From contig CALEYY010000208.1 of assembly GCA_937928295.1 (NCBI GenBank), forward strand, positions 1 to 30,519: a stretch of DNA of 30,519 nucleotides, written 5' to 3'. Positions 1-6,996 of this stretch are shown in pieces; position 1 is the first letter of the stretch, and the number at the start of each line of letters is the position of its first letter. The DNA comes from an uncultured Moraxellaceae bacterium (GTDB taxonomy: Bacteria; Pseudomonadota; Gammaproteobacteria; Pseudomonadales; Moraxellaceae). Below the pieces are notes generated by a model. It made no database searches, was not told where the DNA came from, and saw only the letters and a program-made list of their open reading frames with translations. The translations under genes and the position numbers were made by a program.

Positions 1-1799
1 GCCCGATTCGCCCGCTGTTCCCGGAAGGTTTTGTCAACGAAGTGCAGGTCACGGCTACCGTCATCTCCACCGATAAGCTGCAAGACCCGGATATCGCCGC
101 ATTGCTCGGCACCTCGGCTGCTCTGGCCATCTCCGGACTGCCGTTCAATGGCCCGATCGGTGCCGCTCGCGTGGCTTACATCAATGATGAGTACATCATC
201 AACCCGACCTACGAACAGCTGAAAACATCGGATCTGGATCTGGTCGTTGCCGGTACGCAAAGCGCAGTTCTGATGGTTGAGTCGGAAGCCAAAGAACTCA
301 GCGAAGACCAGATGCTGGGCGCTGTGCTCTTCGGTCACGATGAAATGCAAGTCGCCATCGAAGCCATCAAGGCCTTCGCGGCTGAAGTCGCTACGCCGCG
401 CTGGGAGCTGACGCTGCCGGTCGTCAATGCCGAGCTGAAAGCTGCGCTCAAGGCTGCATTCGAGGCGCAGATCTCCGAGGCCTACACCATTCGCGAGAAG
501 CAGGATCGCTACACGCGTCTAGGCGAAATCAAGACTGCAGCCAAGGCTCAGTTTGCTGGCGAAGGCAGCGATGTTGATGCCGATGAGCTGGATGATCTGT
601 TTGAAGACCTGAAGTACCGCACCGTGCGCGACAACATCCTGTCGGGCAAGCCGCGTATCGATGGCCGTGACACCACAACGGTGCGTGCGCTCGACATCCA
701 GGTGGGCGTGCTCGGCCGTGCTCACGGTTCCGCGCTGTTCACCCGTGGCGAAACGCAGGCGCTGGTTGCCGCCACGCTCGGTGGCAGCCGCGATGCCATG
801 ATGATCGATGCCCTCGAAGGCAGCTACACCGATCACTTCATGCTGCATTACAACTTCCCGTCGTACTCGGTCGGCGAAACTGGTCGCGAGTCCGGCCCGA
901 AGCGTCGCGAAATCGGCCATGGCCGTCTCGCTCGTCGCGGTGTGCATCCCATGCTGCCGGGCGCTGACAAGTTCCCGTATGCCATCCGCGTGGTCTCGGA
1001 AATCACCGAATCCAACGGCTCGTCGTCGATGGCCTCGATCTGCGGCGCTTCGCTCGCGCTGATGGATGCCGGTGTGCCGATGAAGGCGCCGGTGGCTGGT
1101 ATTGCCATGGGTCTGGTCAAGGAAGGCGAGCGTTTCGCTGTGCTGACCGACATCCTCGGTGACGAAGATCACCTCGGCGACATGGACTTCAAGGTTGCCG
1201 GTTCCGCCAATGGCGTGACCGCACTGCAGATGGACATCAAGATCGAAGGCATCACCGAAGAAATCATGGAAGTGGCCTTGGGCCAGGCACGCGTTGCGCG
1301 TCTCAATATCCTCGGCCAGATGAATCAGATCCTTGCCGCTTCGCGTACCGAAGTCAGCATCCATGCCCCGACCTACGCCACCATCCAGATCAGCACCGAC
1401 AAGATCCGTGATGTCATCGGTAAGGGCGGCGCCATGATTCGCAGCATCTGCGAGCAGACCAAGGCCAGCATCGACATCGATGACTCCGGTCTGGTGCGCA
1501 TCTACGGCGAAACCAAGGGCGCGACTCAAGCTGCTCTGGCGCGTGTGCAGGAAGTCACTGCCGAAGTGGAAGTGGGTGCTGTCTACGAAGGTACGGTCGC
1601 CCGTATCGTTGACTTCGGTGCCTTCATCAACATTCTGCCAGGCACCGATGGTCTCGTGCACATTTCGCAGATTGCTCACGAGCGCGTCGAGAATGTGTCT
1701 GACCACCTGAAAGAAGGTCAGGTTGTGAAGGTCAAGGTGCTGGATGTTGATCAGCGCGGCCGCATCAAGCTCTCGATCAAGGAACTCATCGAGGCTTGA
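1..1799 (+). CDS. pnp: Polyribonucleotide nucleotidyltransferase (PNPase), 5'-truncated
   Basis: This is the 3' part of pnp. The frame is open from base 3 (PIRPLFPEGFVNEVQ), so the first 80-90 residues of a protein of about 700 residues lie outside the window, and internal GTG codons are not the start. PNPase degrades RNA 3' to 5' by phosphorolysis in the degradosome. The visible parts are the end of the first RNase PH domain, the alpha-helical linker, and the second RNase PH domain with the conserved stretches GSALFTRGETQAL, FHYNFP-like HYNFPSYSVGETG and DILGDEDHLGDMDFK, whose aspartates form the metal site. A KH domain follows (GKGG loop in VIGKGGAMIRSI), then a C-terminal S1 domain (YEGTVARIVDFGAFINI to GRIKLSIKE). 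The protein ends right after S1. rpsO, the usual upstream neighbour, is not visible. A hairpin terminator follows the stop codon. Confidence 0.97.
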   Translation, partial: PIRPLFPEGFVNEVQVTATVISTDKLQDPDIAALLGTSAALAISGLPFNGPIGAARVAYINDEYIINPTYEQLKTSDLDLVVAGTQSAVLMVESEAKELSEDQMLGAVLFGHDEMQVAIEAIKAFAAEVATPRWELTLPVVNAELKAALKAAFEAQISEAYTIREKQDRYTRLGEIKTAAKAQFAGEGSDVDADELDDLFEDLKYRTVRDNILSGKPRIDGRDTTTVRALDIQVGVLGRAHGSALFTRGETQALVAATLGGSRDAMMIDALEGSYTDHFMLHYNFPSYSVGETGRESGPKRREIGHGRLARRGVHPMLPGADKFPYAIRVVSEITESNGSSSMASICGASLALMDAGVPMKAPVAGIAMGLVKEGERFAVLTDILGDEDHLGDMDFKVAGSANGVTALQMDIKIEGITEEIMEVALGQARVARLNILGQMNQILAASRTEVSIHAPTYATIQISTDKIRDVIGKGGAMIRSICEQTKASIDIDDSGLVRIYGETKGATQAALARVQEVTAEVEVGAVYEGTVARIVDFGAFINILPGTDGLVHISQIAHERVENVSDHLKEGQVVKVKVLDVDQRGRIKLSIKELIEA

Positions 1800-1805
1800 T
1801 TGGCA

Positions 1806-1846
1806 AGCCTTTCGGGGGCTCTTTAGTAGCCACCGAAGGCTGTTTG
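1806..1846 (+). terminator. Probable pnp intrinsic terminator
   Basis: The arms AGCCTTTCGGGGGCT (1806-1820) and AGCCACCGAAGGCT (1828-1841) pair over 13 base pairs with one bulged T and one G-A mismatch, closing a 7-nt loop. GTTTGT follows. The T tract is short, so termination may be partial. It starts 6 nt after the pnp stop codon. Confidence 0.65.
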
Positions 1847-1853
1847 TCGGATT

Positions 1854-1910
1854 TAAAAAAACCACCGAACGGCACTGTCAGGTGCTTCTAACCTGACAGT
1901 GCTTGGTGGT
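1854..1910. other. Strong stem-loop between pnp and the lipoprotein gene
   Basis: A perfect 12-bp inverted repeat (GCACTGTCAGGT at 1872-1883, ACCTGACAGTGC at 1891-1902, 7-nt loop) sits inside an outer 6-bp stem (ACCACC 1861-1866 with GGTGGT 1905-1910). A run of seven As precedes it at 1855-1861, so read on the minus strand it looks like a textbook intrinsic terminator. No minus-strand gene ends here. It may block antisense transcription, be a bidirectional terminator for pnp, or be part of the downstream operon leader. Confidence 0.5.
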
Positions 1911-1983
1911 ATCTTCTGCCGGTGCTGTCAGCCAGTGCTGGCGCGCTCACATCGCACATACCAAAAAGACTGCGGCTGAGCGA

Positions 1984-1997
1984 AACAATAATAATCA
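1984..1997 (+). promoter_or_regulatory. Putative Hfq/Crc A-rich (AAN repeat) site in the leader of the transporter operon
   Basis: AACAATAATAATCA contains an uninterrupted (AAN)3AA run. It ends 5 nt before the AAGGAG ribosome binding site (2002-2007) of the lipoprotein gene. In Pseudomonas, Hfq with Crc represses translation by binding AANAANAA-type motifs next to start sites. Position and sequence fit such a target; function is inferred. A similar repeat occurs in the putative CrcZ-like RNA at 10688-10871. Confidence 0.45.
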
Positions 1998-2013
1998 TTA
2001 CAAGGAGAAAGAC

Positions 2014-3045
2014 ATGAGGGGCTCAAGCCTGCTCCGTCGCGGTTTCGCCGGTGCCGTCATTGGCGCATCCGTTCTGCTCTCGGCCTGCGATCCTGTTGCA
2101 TTCATCAGTAACCAGTCCTTGCGCTTCGTTGAAAAGAAGCTCGTCCCGCCGATGTTGAAAGACACTGATTACATCATGGCTTGCTCGTCTGGCGTTGCCA
2201 CAGCACCCCTGATCATGGCTACCGAAAATCTCGGTGCAGATGCCAATCAGCTCGGTACCCTGCTTTACACCACAGCCGCTCTCTGCGCAGAAACAGTAGC
2301 TTTCGAGAATGAACTGCGTTACCTGCGTGCTTCGCGTGCCGGCAATGTTGAAGAAGCTCAAGACGCCCGTATTGTGCAAAAGCGCATGGCTGAACTCGCT
2401 GCTCGTCGTCAGCTCAATGCCTATAACCGCTTCGTGACCTATTACGAAAAGCGTTATGACATCAAGATCGGCGAAGAATGCACCGACTTCTACCGCGACT
2501 TTGATGAACTGGTCTATATGCTGGGCCTGATCAGCGGTCTGCAAGCCGTGCTCAACGACATCACTGCACAGCAGGCTGTTGGTGTGCCGCTCGATATCGC
2601 TGCCAAGGCCGAACGCGCATTCTCCTGCCTGGACAACAAGAAGTGGTGGGGCGTGCCTGTTGCCGCTCGTGCCGTGATCTGGAATGTCTTGCCAGGTGCT
2701 GACGAAGGCAAGGATGTCTGGGGTGCGTTCAACGCCTCCATGGCTATTGGCGAAGAAGCCGGTATCCGTCTGCCGCACGCCATGTACGCACTCTCTGCTG
2801 TTGGCAAGGACGACCAGGCTCGTGTTCGCGATGCCATCCGTCGCTTCGCTAATGTCAAGGAAGGCTTCAAGCCGAACCCCCAATACGCCCTAGTCGACAG
2901 CCTTGCAGGCTTCATCATGACCTCGCTGTCTGACAAGCTCTGGACGGAAGGTGCTGGTACGCGCACACCGCCGGGCAGCCTTGGCAAGTTCTGGGACGAG
3001 AAGGTCGAAGCGCCTGAAGGCGTGGATGTTGGCGACCTGTTGTGA
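2014..3045 (+). CDS. TatT-like lipoprotein of a TRAP-type transporter locus (tentative)
   Basis: A 343-residue protein starts at ATG 2014, behind a good ribosome binding site (AAGGAG, 2002-2007); a frame open to GTG 1903 would run through the upstream hairpin and is rejected. The N-terminus is a lipoprotein signal peptide with lipobox LLSAC, so Cys25 would be lipidated. Asp at +2 would favour inner-membrane retention by the E. coli rule. The mature part is mainly helical, with a segment near residues 45-95 (MLKDTDYIMACSSG onward) and several cysteines. The next two genes encode a periplasmic binding protein and a TRAP-type permease. The TRAP T-component family (TatT) consists of such lipoproteins with TPR-like helices, and similar proteins precede this gene pair in Acinetobacter as far as I recall. 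I see no decisive motif, so the family name rests on context and general resemblance. Confidence 0.6.
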   Translation: MRGSSLLRRGFAGAVIGASVLLSACDPVAFISNQSLRFVEKKLVPPMLKDTDYIMACSSGVATAPLIMATENLGADANQLGTLLYTTAALCAETVAFENELRYLRASRAGNVEEAQDARIVQKRMAELAARRQLNAYNRFVTYYEKRYDIKIGEECTDFYRDFDELVYMLGLISGLQAVLNDITAQQAVGVPLDIAAKAERAFSCLDNKKWWGVPVAARAVIWNVLPGADEGKDVWGAFNASMAIGEEAGIRLPHAMYALSAVGKDDQARVRDAIRRFANVKEGFKPNPQYALVDSLAGFIMTSLSDKLWTEGAGTRTPPGSLGKFWDEKVEAPEGVDVGDLL

Positions 3046-3053
3046 ACTGATTG

Positions 3054-3090
3054 AGGCTCATGGCGTTTGACGCTGTGAGCCTGTTGTTTT
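3054..3090 (+). terminator. Stem-loop with T-rich tail between lipoprotein and binding-protein genes
   Basis: AGGCTCA (3054-3060) pairs with TGAGCCT (3076-3082). The stem extends inward through TGGCG/CGCTG (two G-T wobbles) to a 5-nt loop. GTTGTTTT follows. It lies 8 nt after the stop codon and 39 nt before the next start, so it is either a partial terminator inside the operon or marks separate transcription of the binding-protein gene. Confidence 0.5.
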
Positions 3091-3128
3091 GGCTTTACAA
3101 AAAAACTGATCAAATAGAGGGAACTCTC

Positions 3129-4130
3129 ATGCGTAAATTAAATCCGATTGCTGCTTCCGTATTCGCTGTTGCAGCGACTATTTCCATGCAAGCGTCTGCC
3201 GCCAACAAGGTATGTGTATTCGATATCCTCGGCGCGCAAGGCGATATTACCGGCATGATGAAAGACTATGCCCTAGCTGCCAAAGGCATGGGTGGTCAGC
3301 TGGAGCTGAAGACCTATACCGACGAACGCACCGCTGCTGAAGACTTCAAGGCAGGTCAATGCGACGCCGTGATGCTGACCGGTCTGCGTGGCCGCCAGTT
3401 CAACGATTTCACCGGCTCGCTGGATTCCTTGGGCGCTATTCCGTCCAACAAGATCATGGAAAAGGCCTTGGCCACACTGTCCAACCCGGCACTGGCTCCG
3501 AAAATGATCCAGGGCAAGTACGAAGTTGCGGGTATTGCCCCGGCCGGTGCTGCTTACATTTTCGTGAAGGATCGCTCGATCAATAGCGTAGAAAAGCTGG
3601 CTGGCAAGAAGATTGCCGTATTCGATTACGACAAGTCACAAGCCAAGATGGTGCAGAAGATCGGTGCTCAGCCCGTATCGTCCGACATCACCAATTTTGC
3701 TGCCAAGTTCAACAACGGTGCAGTTGATATCGTTGCTGCTCCGGCGCTGGCCTACAAGCCGCTGGAAATGTACAAGGGCCTGGGCAAGACCGGCGCCATC
3801 GTTCGTTTCCCGATCGTGCAGCTGACTTTCCAGTTGATTATCAACAAGGAAAAATTCCCGGCTGACTTCGGTCAGAAGTCGCGTGCTTACTGGAACGCAC
3901 AGACTCCACGCGCCATGGGCATTGTTGCCAAGGCCGAGAAGGACATTCCTGCTGGTGTCTGGATGGATCTGCCGGAAAAGGACAAGGATGGTTATGTTGT
4001 GCTCCTGCGTGACGCGCGTATTGCGCTGACCAAGGAAGGCATCTACAACCCGTTCACCATGAAGGTCTTGAAGAAGACCCGTTGCTCGGTGGATGGTGCA
4101 GACGCCGAGTGCTCGCAGAACCTCGAGTAA
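3129..4130 (+). CDS. Periplasmic solute-binding protein of the AdeT/DUF6091 type
   Basis: A 333-residue secreted protein starts at ATG 3129, with AGAGGGA 7 nt upstream. The signal peptide is MRKLNPIAASVFAVAATISM and cleavage is likely after QASA (residue 24). The mature protein begins NKVCVFDILGAQGDITGMM and includes KTYTDERTAAEDFKAGQCDA, LRGRQFNDFTGSLDSLGAIPS and NFAAKFNNGAVDIVAAPALA. These resemble the family annotated in Acinetobacter as AdeT1/AdeT2, or 'putative solute-binding protein' (DUF6091), which has a TRAP DctP-like two-domain fold. Conserved cysteines near both ends (C29; C-terminal RCSVDGADAEC) could form disulfides. The next gene is a TRAP-type permease, so binding and delivery of a solute, probably an organic acid, is the likely role. 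AdeT proteins were first reported as efflux components; this context argues for uptake. The substrate is unknown. Confidence 0.72.
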   Translation: MRKLNPIAASVFAVAATISMQASAANKVCVFDILGAQGDITGMMKDYALAAKGMGGQLELKTYTDERTAAEDFKAGQCDAVMLTGLRGRQFNDFTGSLDSLGAIPSNKIMEKALATLSNPALAPKMIQGKYEVAGIAPAGAAYIFVKDRSINSVEKLAGKKIAVFDYDKSQAKMVQKIGAQPVSSDITNFAAKFNNGAVDIVAAPALAYKPLEMYKGLGKTGAIVRFPIVQLTFQLIINKEKFPADFGQKSRAYWNAQTPRAMGIVAKAEKDIPAGVWMDLPEKDKDGYVVLLRDARIALTKEGIYNPFTMKVLKKTRCSVDGADAECSQNLE

Positions 4131-4152
4131 TTTCGAGCTATCGCGCAATGAT

Positions 4153-4182
4153 CGCCAGAGTCCCAATTGACTCTGGCGTTTT
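4153..4182 (+). terminator. Hairpin with T tail between binding-protein and permease genes
   Basis: A perfect 10-bp stem, CGCCAGAGTC (4153-4162) with GACTCTGGCG (4169-4178), closes a 6-nt loop and is followed by TTTT. It lies in the 73-bp gap. In transporter operons such a structure often makes the binding protein more abundant than the permease, by partial termination or by protecting the upstream mRNA end; that role is inferred. Confidence 0.65.
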
Positions 4183-4203
4183 CATTCTTCAAGGAAGCTA
4201 AAA

Positions 4204-6348
4204 ATGAATAACAAGCCTCTCTTCCTCAATCGCAGCGGTTTGGAATGGTTCTCCAGCCTTCCGGTGCTGCTGTTGTTGCTGCTTACTCTGGTCATTGGTA
4301 CCGGGGAAATGTTCCATGGGCAGTTGCTGCGCATGGGCGAACGCATGTTTGGTGATCCCGCCAACAATATTCAATACTTCATGTTGCGTGCTGATCCGAC
4401 CAAGCCGGATTGCGACCCCAACTTGGATGTCGATGCTGCCGTAGCCGCTCAGGCTGCTGCACCAGCGACCGTGTCTGATGATCCGCTGGATGCCCTTTTT
4501 GCTTCCGAGCCTCAGGATCCTGCCGCCATTCGTGATTCGATGGAAAAGGCCAAGGCACTTTGCATTGAAAAGAACACGATGTACGAAGGCATCGTCAAGA
4601 ACATCACGCCTAAGGTCAAAGCCTTCCGTGCTGTCGAGACTGGCTTCTTCGGTATTTTCAAGTTCGGCACTGAGAACCGTCCGCTGCTGCTGCTGGTGAT
4701 GTTTGCCATTGCTGCCGTGACAACCACACTCGGCCTGCATCACATCGGCTTGCGTCCGCCACGCTATAAAAAGGACTTCCCGGTCTACGGCGTGTCCATG
4801 GTCGTAGCCAACGGTCTGGCGCTGTTCTCCAGCTGGTACTACTACAACAATGTGCTGTTGAGCTCGGGTATCCCGGTTGAAAAGCCGCTGCTCAACTACA
4901 TCATGATTGGCCTGTTCGCCGTGCTGACAGCGATCAGCTTGTGGAAGCTTGTTCGTCCGCCAGTAGAGGCTGAAGAGGGTGGTAGTTTTGGTTTGGCGCT
5001 ACTGTCTGTGCCACTCTATGCCTTCATGGCCATTAATGCCTCCATTGCATTCCTCGGCGACGGCCACATGGCGGGTCTGGCCATTTACTTGGGTCAGCTG
5101 CTCGAATACTCCGGCATCTTCTTGAACCTGGCACTGTATATCTGGGCCGGTATGCTGTTGAAGCAGACCCGCGTGGTGCACTTGTTCATGGATGTGGTTC
5201 GTCCCTTCAAGTTCTCGCCTGAAACACTGACTTGGGTCATCTTGGTTGCTGCCGCGATTCCGACCGCATATACCGGCGCTTCCGGTATCTTCGTTATTGC
5301 TGCTGGTGCCATTGTCTACAAGGAGGTGCTGCAGTCTGGCGCTCGTCGTCAGTACGCCTTGGCGGCGGCGGCCATGTCCGGTTCGCTGGGTGTGGTGCTG
5401 CGTCCATGCTTGCTGATCGTTCTGATTGCCGCCCTGAATAAGCAGGTCACCACAAACGAGCTTTACGGCTGGGGCGTGTCGGTCTTCTTGCTGACCTCCA
5501 CAATCTTCTTCCTGTTCTCGCTGTATCTGCGTGAAGGCAAGAGTGAGCCGACTAATCTGGGTGAGGCACTGCGTGGTGCTGCTCGTGCCTTGGTGCCGGT
5601 ATCGCCATATATCGTGATTGTTGTTGCCGTGGTTCAGGGCTACCAGTTCTTCCTCGACACCAAGCTCGATGAATTCACTGCGCCTGTGATGCTGCCGGTG
5701 ATCATGCTGTTCATTGTGATCTTCGACAAAATGCGTCGTGAACCGAAAGCCATTGCCGTGATCAACAATCCGGAAGCTGAGCGTCGTGTCGGTCTGGAAG
5801 GTGCTGTGCGCTTTGCGACCAACGAAACGATCGGCCATATTGGTGCTCTGATCATGCTGATGGCGCTGTCTGTCTCCATCGGTGGTGTGATTGAGCGTTC
5901 CGGTGTGATGGAGAATGTTCCGGCTGACCTTGGCAATATCTGGTTGGCACTGACGATTCTCATGGGCACGCTGGTCTTCATCGGCATGATCATGGACCCG
6001 TTCGGTGCGGTGATCCTGGTGTCGGCAACCATTGCCCCCATTGCCTACAGCAATGGCATCGATCCGGTTCACTTCTGGATGATCGTGTTGACGGCCTTCG
6101 AGCTGGGCTATCTGTCGCCACCCGTTGCCTTGAACCAGTTGCTGGTTCGTATGGTTGTTGGTGAGAAGGTCATGGACGAGGCGGATGCCGAGGTCGCGCA
6201 CAAGTCCTTCTACTACCGCTACGAGCGCTGGATTCTGCCGGTAGTCGTGTTGGCCATTGGTTTGCTGACCGTGGTTTACGGTGGTGAGCTGCTGGTTCTG
6301 CACGGTGCTGAATGGCGCGCATCGCTGGATGCCGTCATGGGTGGTTGA
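4204..6348 (+). CDS. TRAP-type large permease (DctM-like, with extended N-terminal region)
   Basis: A 714-residue inner-membrane protein starts at ATG 4204 behind AAGGAAG. It has a first membrane helix at residues 18-34, a long non-membrane segment (about 37-155) with Cys70 and Cys120 and an Ala/Pro/Asp-rich stretch, further helices near 160-180, 192-212, 228-248 and 262-282, then a DctM-like core from about 285 to 690. Core signatures are TAYTGASGIFVIAAG (354-368), IMDPFGAVILVSATIAP (596-612), GIDPVHFWMIVLTAFELG (618-635) and LSPPVALNQLLVRM (637-650), which match the TRAP large-subunit pattern of glycine-rich hairpins and a PPV loop. No separate small subunit is encoded nearby, so the N-terminal helices may play the DctQ role. 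It should import the ligand of the preceding binding protein using a cation gradient. A strong terminator follows. Confidence 0.82.
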   Translation: MNNKPLFLNRSGLEWFSSLPVLLLLLLTLVIGTGEMFHGQLLRMGERMFGDPANNIQYFMLRADPTKPDCDPNLDVDAAVAAQAAAPATVSDDPLDALFASEPQDPAAIRDSMEKAKALCIEKNTMYEGIVKNITPKVKAFRAVETGFFGIFKFGTENRPLLLLVMFAIAAVTTTLGLHHIGLRPPRYKKDFPVYGVSMVVANGLALFSSWYYYNNVLLSSGIPVEKPLLNYIMIGLFAVLTAISLWKLVRPPVEAEEGGSFGLALLSVPLYAFMAINASIAFLGDGHMAGLAIYLGQLLEYSGIFLNLALYIWAGMLLKQTRVVHLFMDVVRPFKFSPETLTWVILVAAAIPTAYTGASGIFVIAAGAIVYKEVLQSGARRQYALAAAAMSGSLGVVLRPCLLIVLIAALNKQVTTNELYGWGVSVFLLTSTIFFLFSLYLREGKSEPTNLGEALRGAARALVPVSPYIVIVVAVVQGYQFFLDTKLDEFTAPVMLPVIMLFIVIFDKMRREPKAIAVINNPEAERRVGLEGAVRFATNETIGHIGALIMLMALSVSIGGVIERSGVMENVPADLGNIWLALTILMGTLVFIGMIMDPFGAVILVSATIAPIAYSNGIDPVHFWMIVLTAFELGYLSPPVALNQLLVRMVVGEKVMDEADAEVAHKSFYYRYERWILPVVVLAIGLLTVVYGGELLVLHGAEWRASLDAVMGG

Positions 6349-6360
6349 TACGCCCTGATA

Positions 6361-6394
6361 GCAAGTTAAAAAGCCGGCCTAGTGCCGGCTTTTT
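6361..6394 (+). terminator. Intrinsic terminator of the transporter operon (inverted copy of 6429-6462)
   Basis: AGCCGGC (6372-6378), a 5-nt loop, GCCGGCT (6384-6390) and a T run to 6394, preceded by As. It is 13 nt after the permease stop codon. The whole 34-nt element is repeated in inverted orientation at 6429-6462 with one mismatch. Confidence 0.9.
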
Positions 6395-6428
6395 ATTGCC
6401 CGTGCTGTGGTTGAAGTTTGCAAACGAA

Positions 6429-6462
6429 AAAAAGCCGGCGCTAGGCCGGCTTTTTAACTTGC
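6429..6462 (-). terminator. Intrinsic terminator of panD (inverted copy of 6361-6394)
   Basis: Read on the minus strand it is GCAAGTTAAAAAGCCGGC, CTAGC, GCCGGC, then a run of seven Ts (As at 6427-6433 on the plus strand). It lies 11 nt after the panD stop codon and ends the minus-strand transcript. It differs from the reverse of 6361-6394 at a single loop base. Confidence 0.9.
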
Positions 6463-6473
6463 TTGACTATAGC

Positions 6474-6854
6474 TCAGGCGACTTGCACCGGAATTGCGTT
6501 AGCGCTGTGGCTGACCGAGTTATCGGGGTTGCAGTACACCAAGCGAGGCTCGAAGCTGGCCAGCTCGGCTTGTTCAAACTGCGCATAGGTGCAAATGATG
6601 ACGCGGTCGCCAGGCTGGGCCTTGTGGGCGGCAGCACCATTAACCGAAATCATTTTCGAGCCGCATTCAGCGCGAATGGCATAAGTCGTGAAGCGTTCGC
6701 CATTGGCAACATTGTAGATCTGGATCTGCTCGTATTCACGGATGCCGGCCAAATCCAGCAAATCGCCGTCGATCGCGCACGATCCCTCATAATCCAGTTC
6801 GGCATGGGTCACACAGGCCCGATGCAGCTTGGCTTTGAGCATGATGCATTGCAT
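6474..6854 (-). CDS. panD: Aspartate 1-decarboxylase
   Basis: PanD makes beta-alanine from L-aspartate for pantothenate and CoA synthesis. The protein has 126 residues, the same length as the E. coli enzyme. The self-processing site is intact: Gly24-Ser25 in LDYEGSCAID, where cleavage creates the pyruvoyl group. Other family stretches are KLHRACVTHAEL, NVANGERFTTYAI, KMISVNGAAAHKAQPGD and the C-terminal AIPVQVA. The start at ATG 6854 is supported by GGAGG about 9 nt upstream and by alignment of the cleavage site at residue 25. It lies 142 bp downstream of panC in the same direction; the gap carries an 8-bp inverted repeat. A strong terminator follows. Confidence 0.96.
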   Translation of the reverse strand: MQCIMLKAKLHRACVTHAELDYEGSCAIDGDLLDLAGIREYEQIQIYNVANGERFTTYAIRAECGSKMISVNGAAAHKAQPGDRVIICTYAQFEQAELASFEPRLVYCNPDNSVSHSANAIPVQVA

Positions 6855-6923
6855 GAGCGCTTACCTCCGCACAGCAGTAAACAGGGGCGGAAAAGCTGAC
6901 TTGGTAGTCGGCCTCCCCGCAGG

Positions 6924-6950
6924 CGCGCCATTTTGCCGCAAGATGGCGCG
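6924..6950 (-). repeat. Inverted repeat in the panC-panD gap
   Basis: CGCGCCAT (6924-6931) and ATGGCGCG (6943-6950) form a perfect 8-bp stem with an 11-nt loop, 70 bp upstream of panD. No T run follows on the minus strand, so it is not a clear terminator. It could be a leader structure or mRNA stabiliser. Confidence 0.35.
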
Positions 6951-6996
6951 AGGTTCAATCATTGTCCGTACACAAATCTGGGTTATTAGGGCCATT

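Noticed and set aside
519..1865. 448-residue minus-strand frame opposite pnp
   Set aside because: It mirrors the conserved pnp codons, is rich in His/Asp/Gly as expected from antisense of a GC-rich gene, and has no recognisable domain.
4999..6303. 434-residue minus-strand frame opposite the permease
   Set aside because: Rich in His, Gln and Asn, the usual antisense of a hydrophobic membrane protein; no motif.
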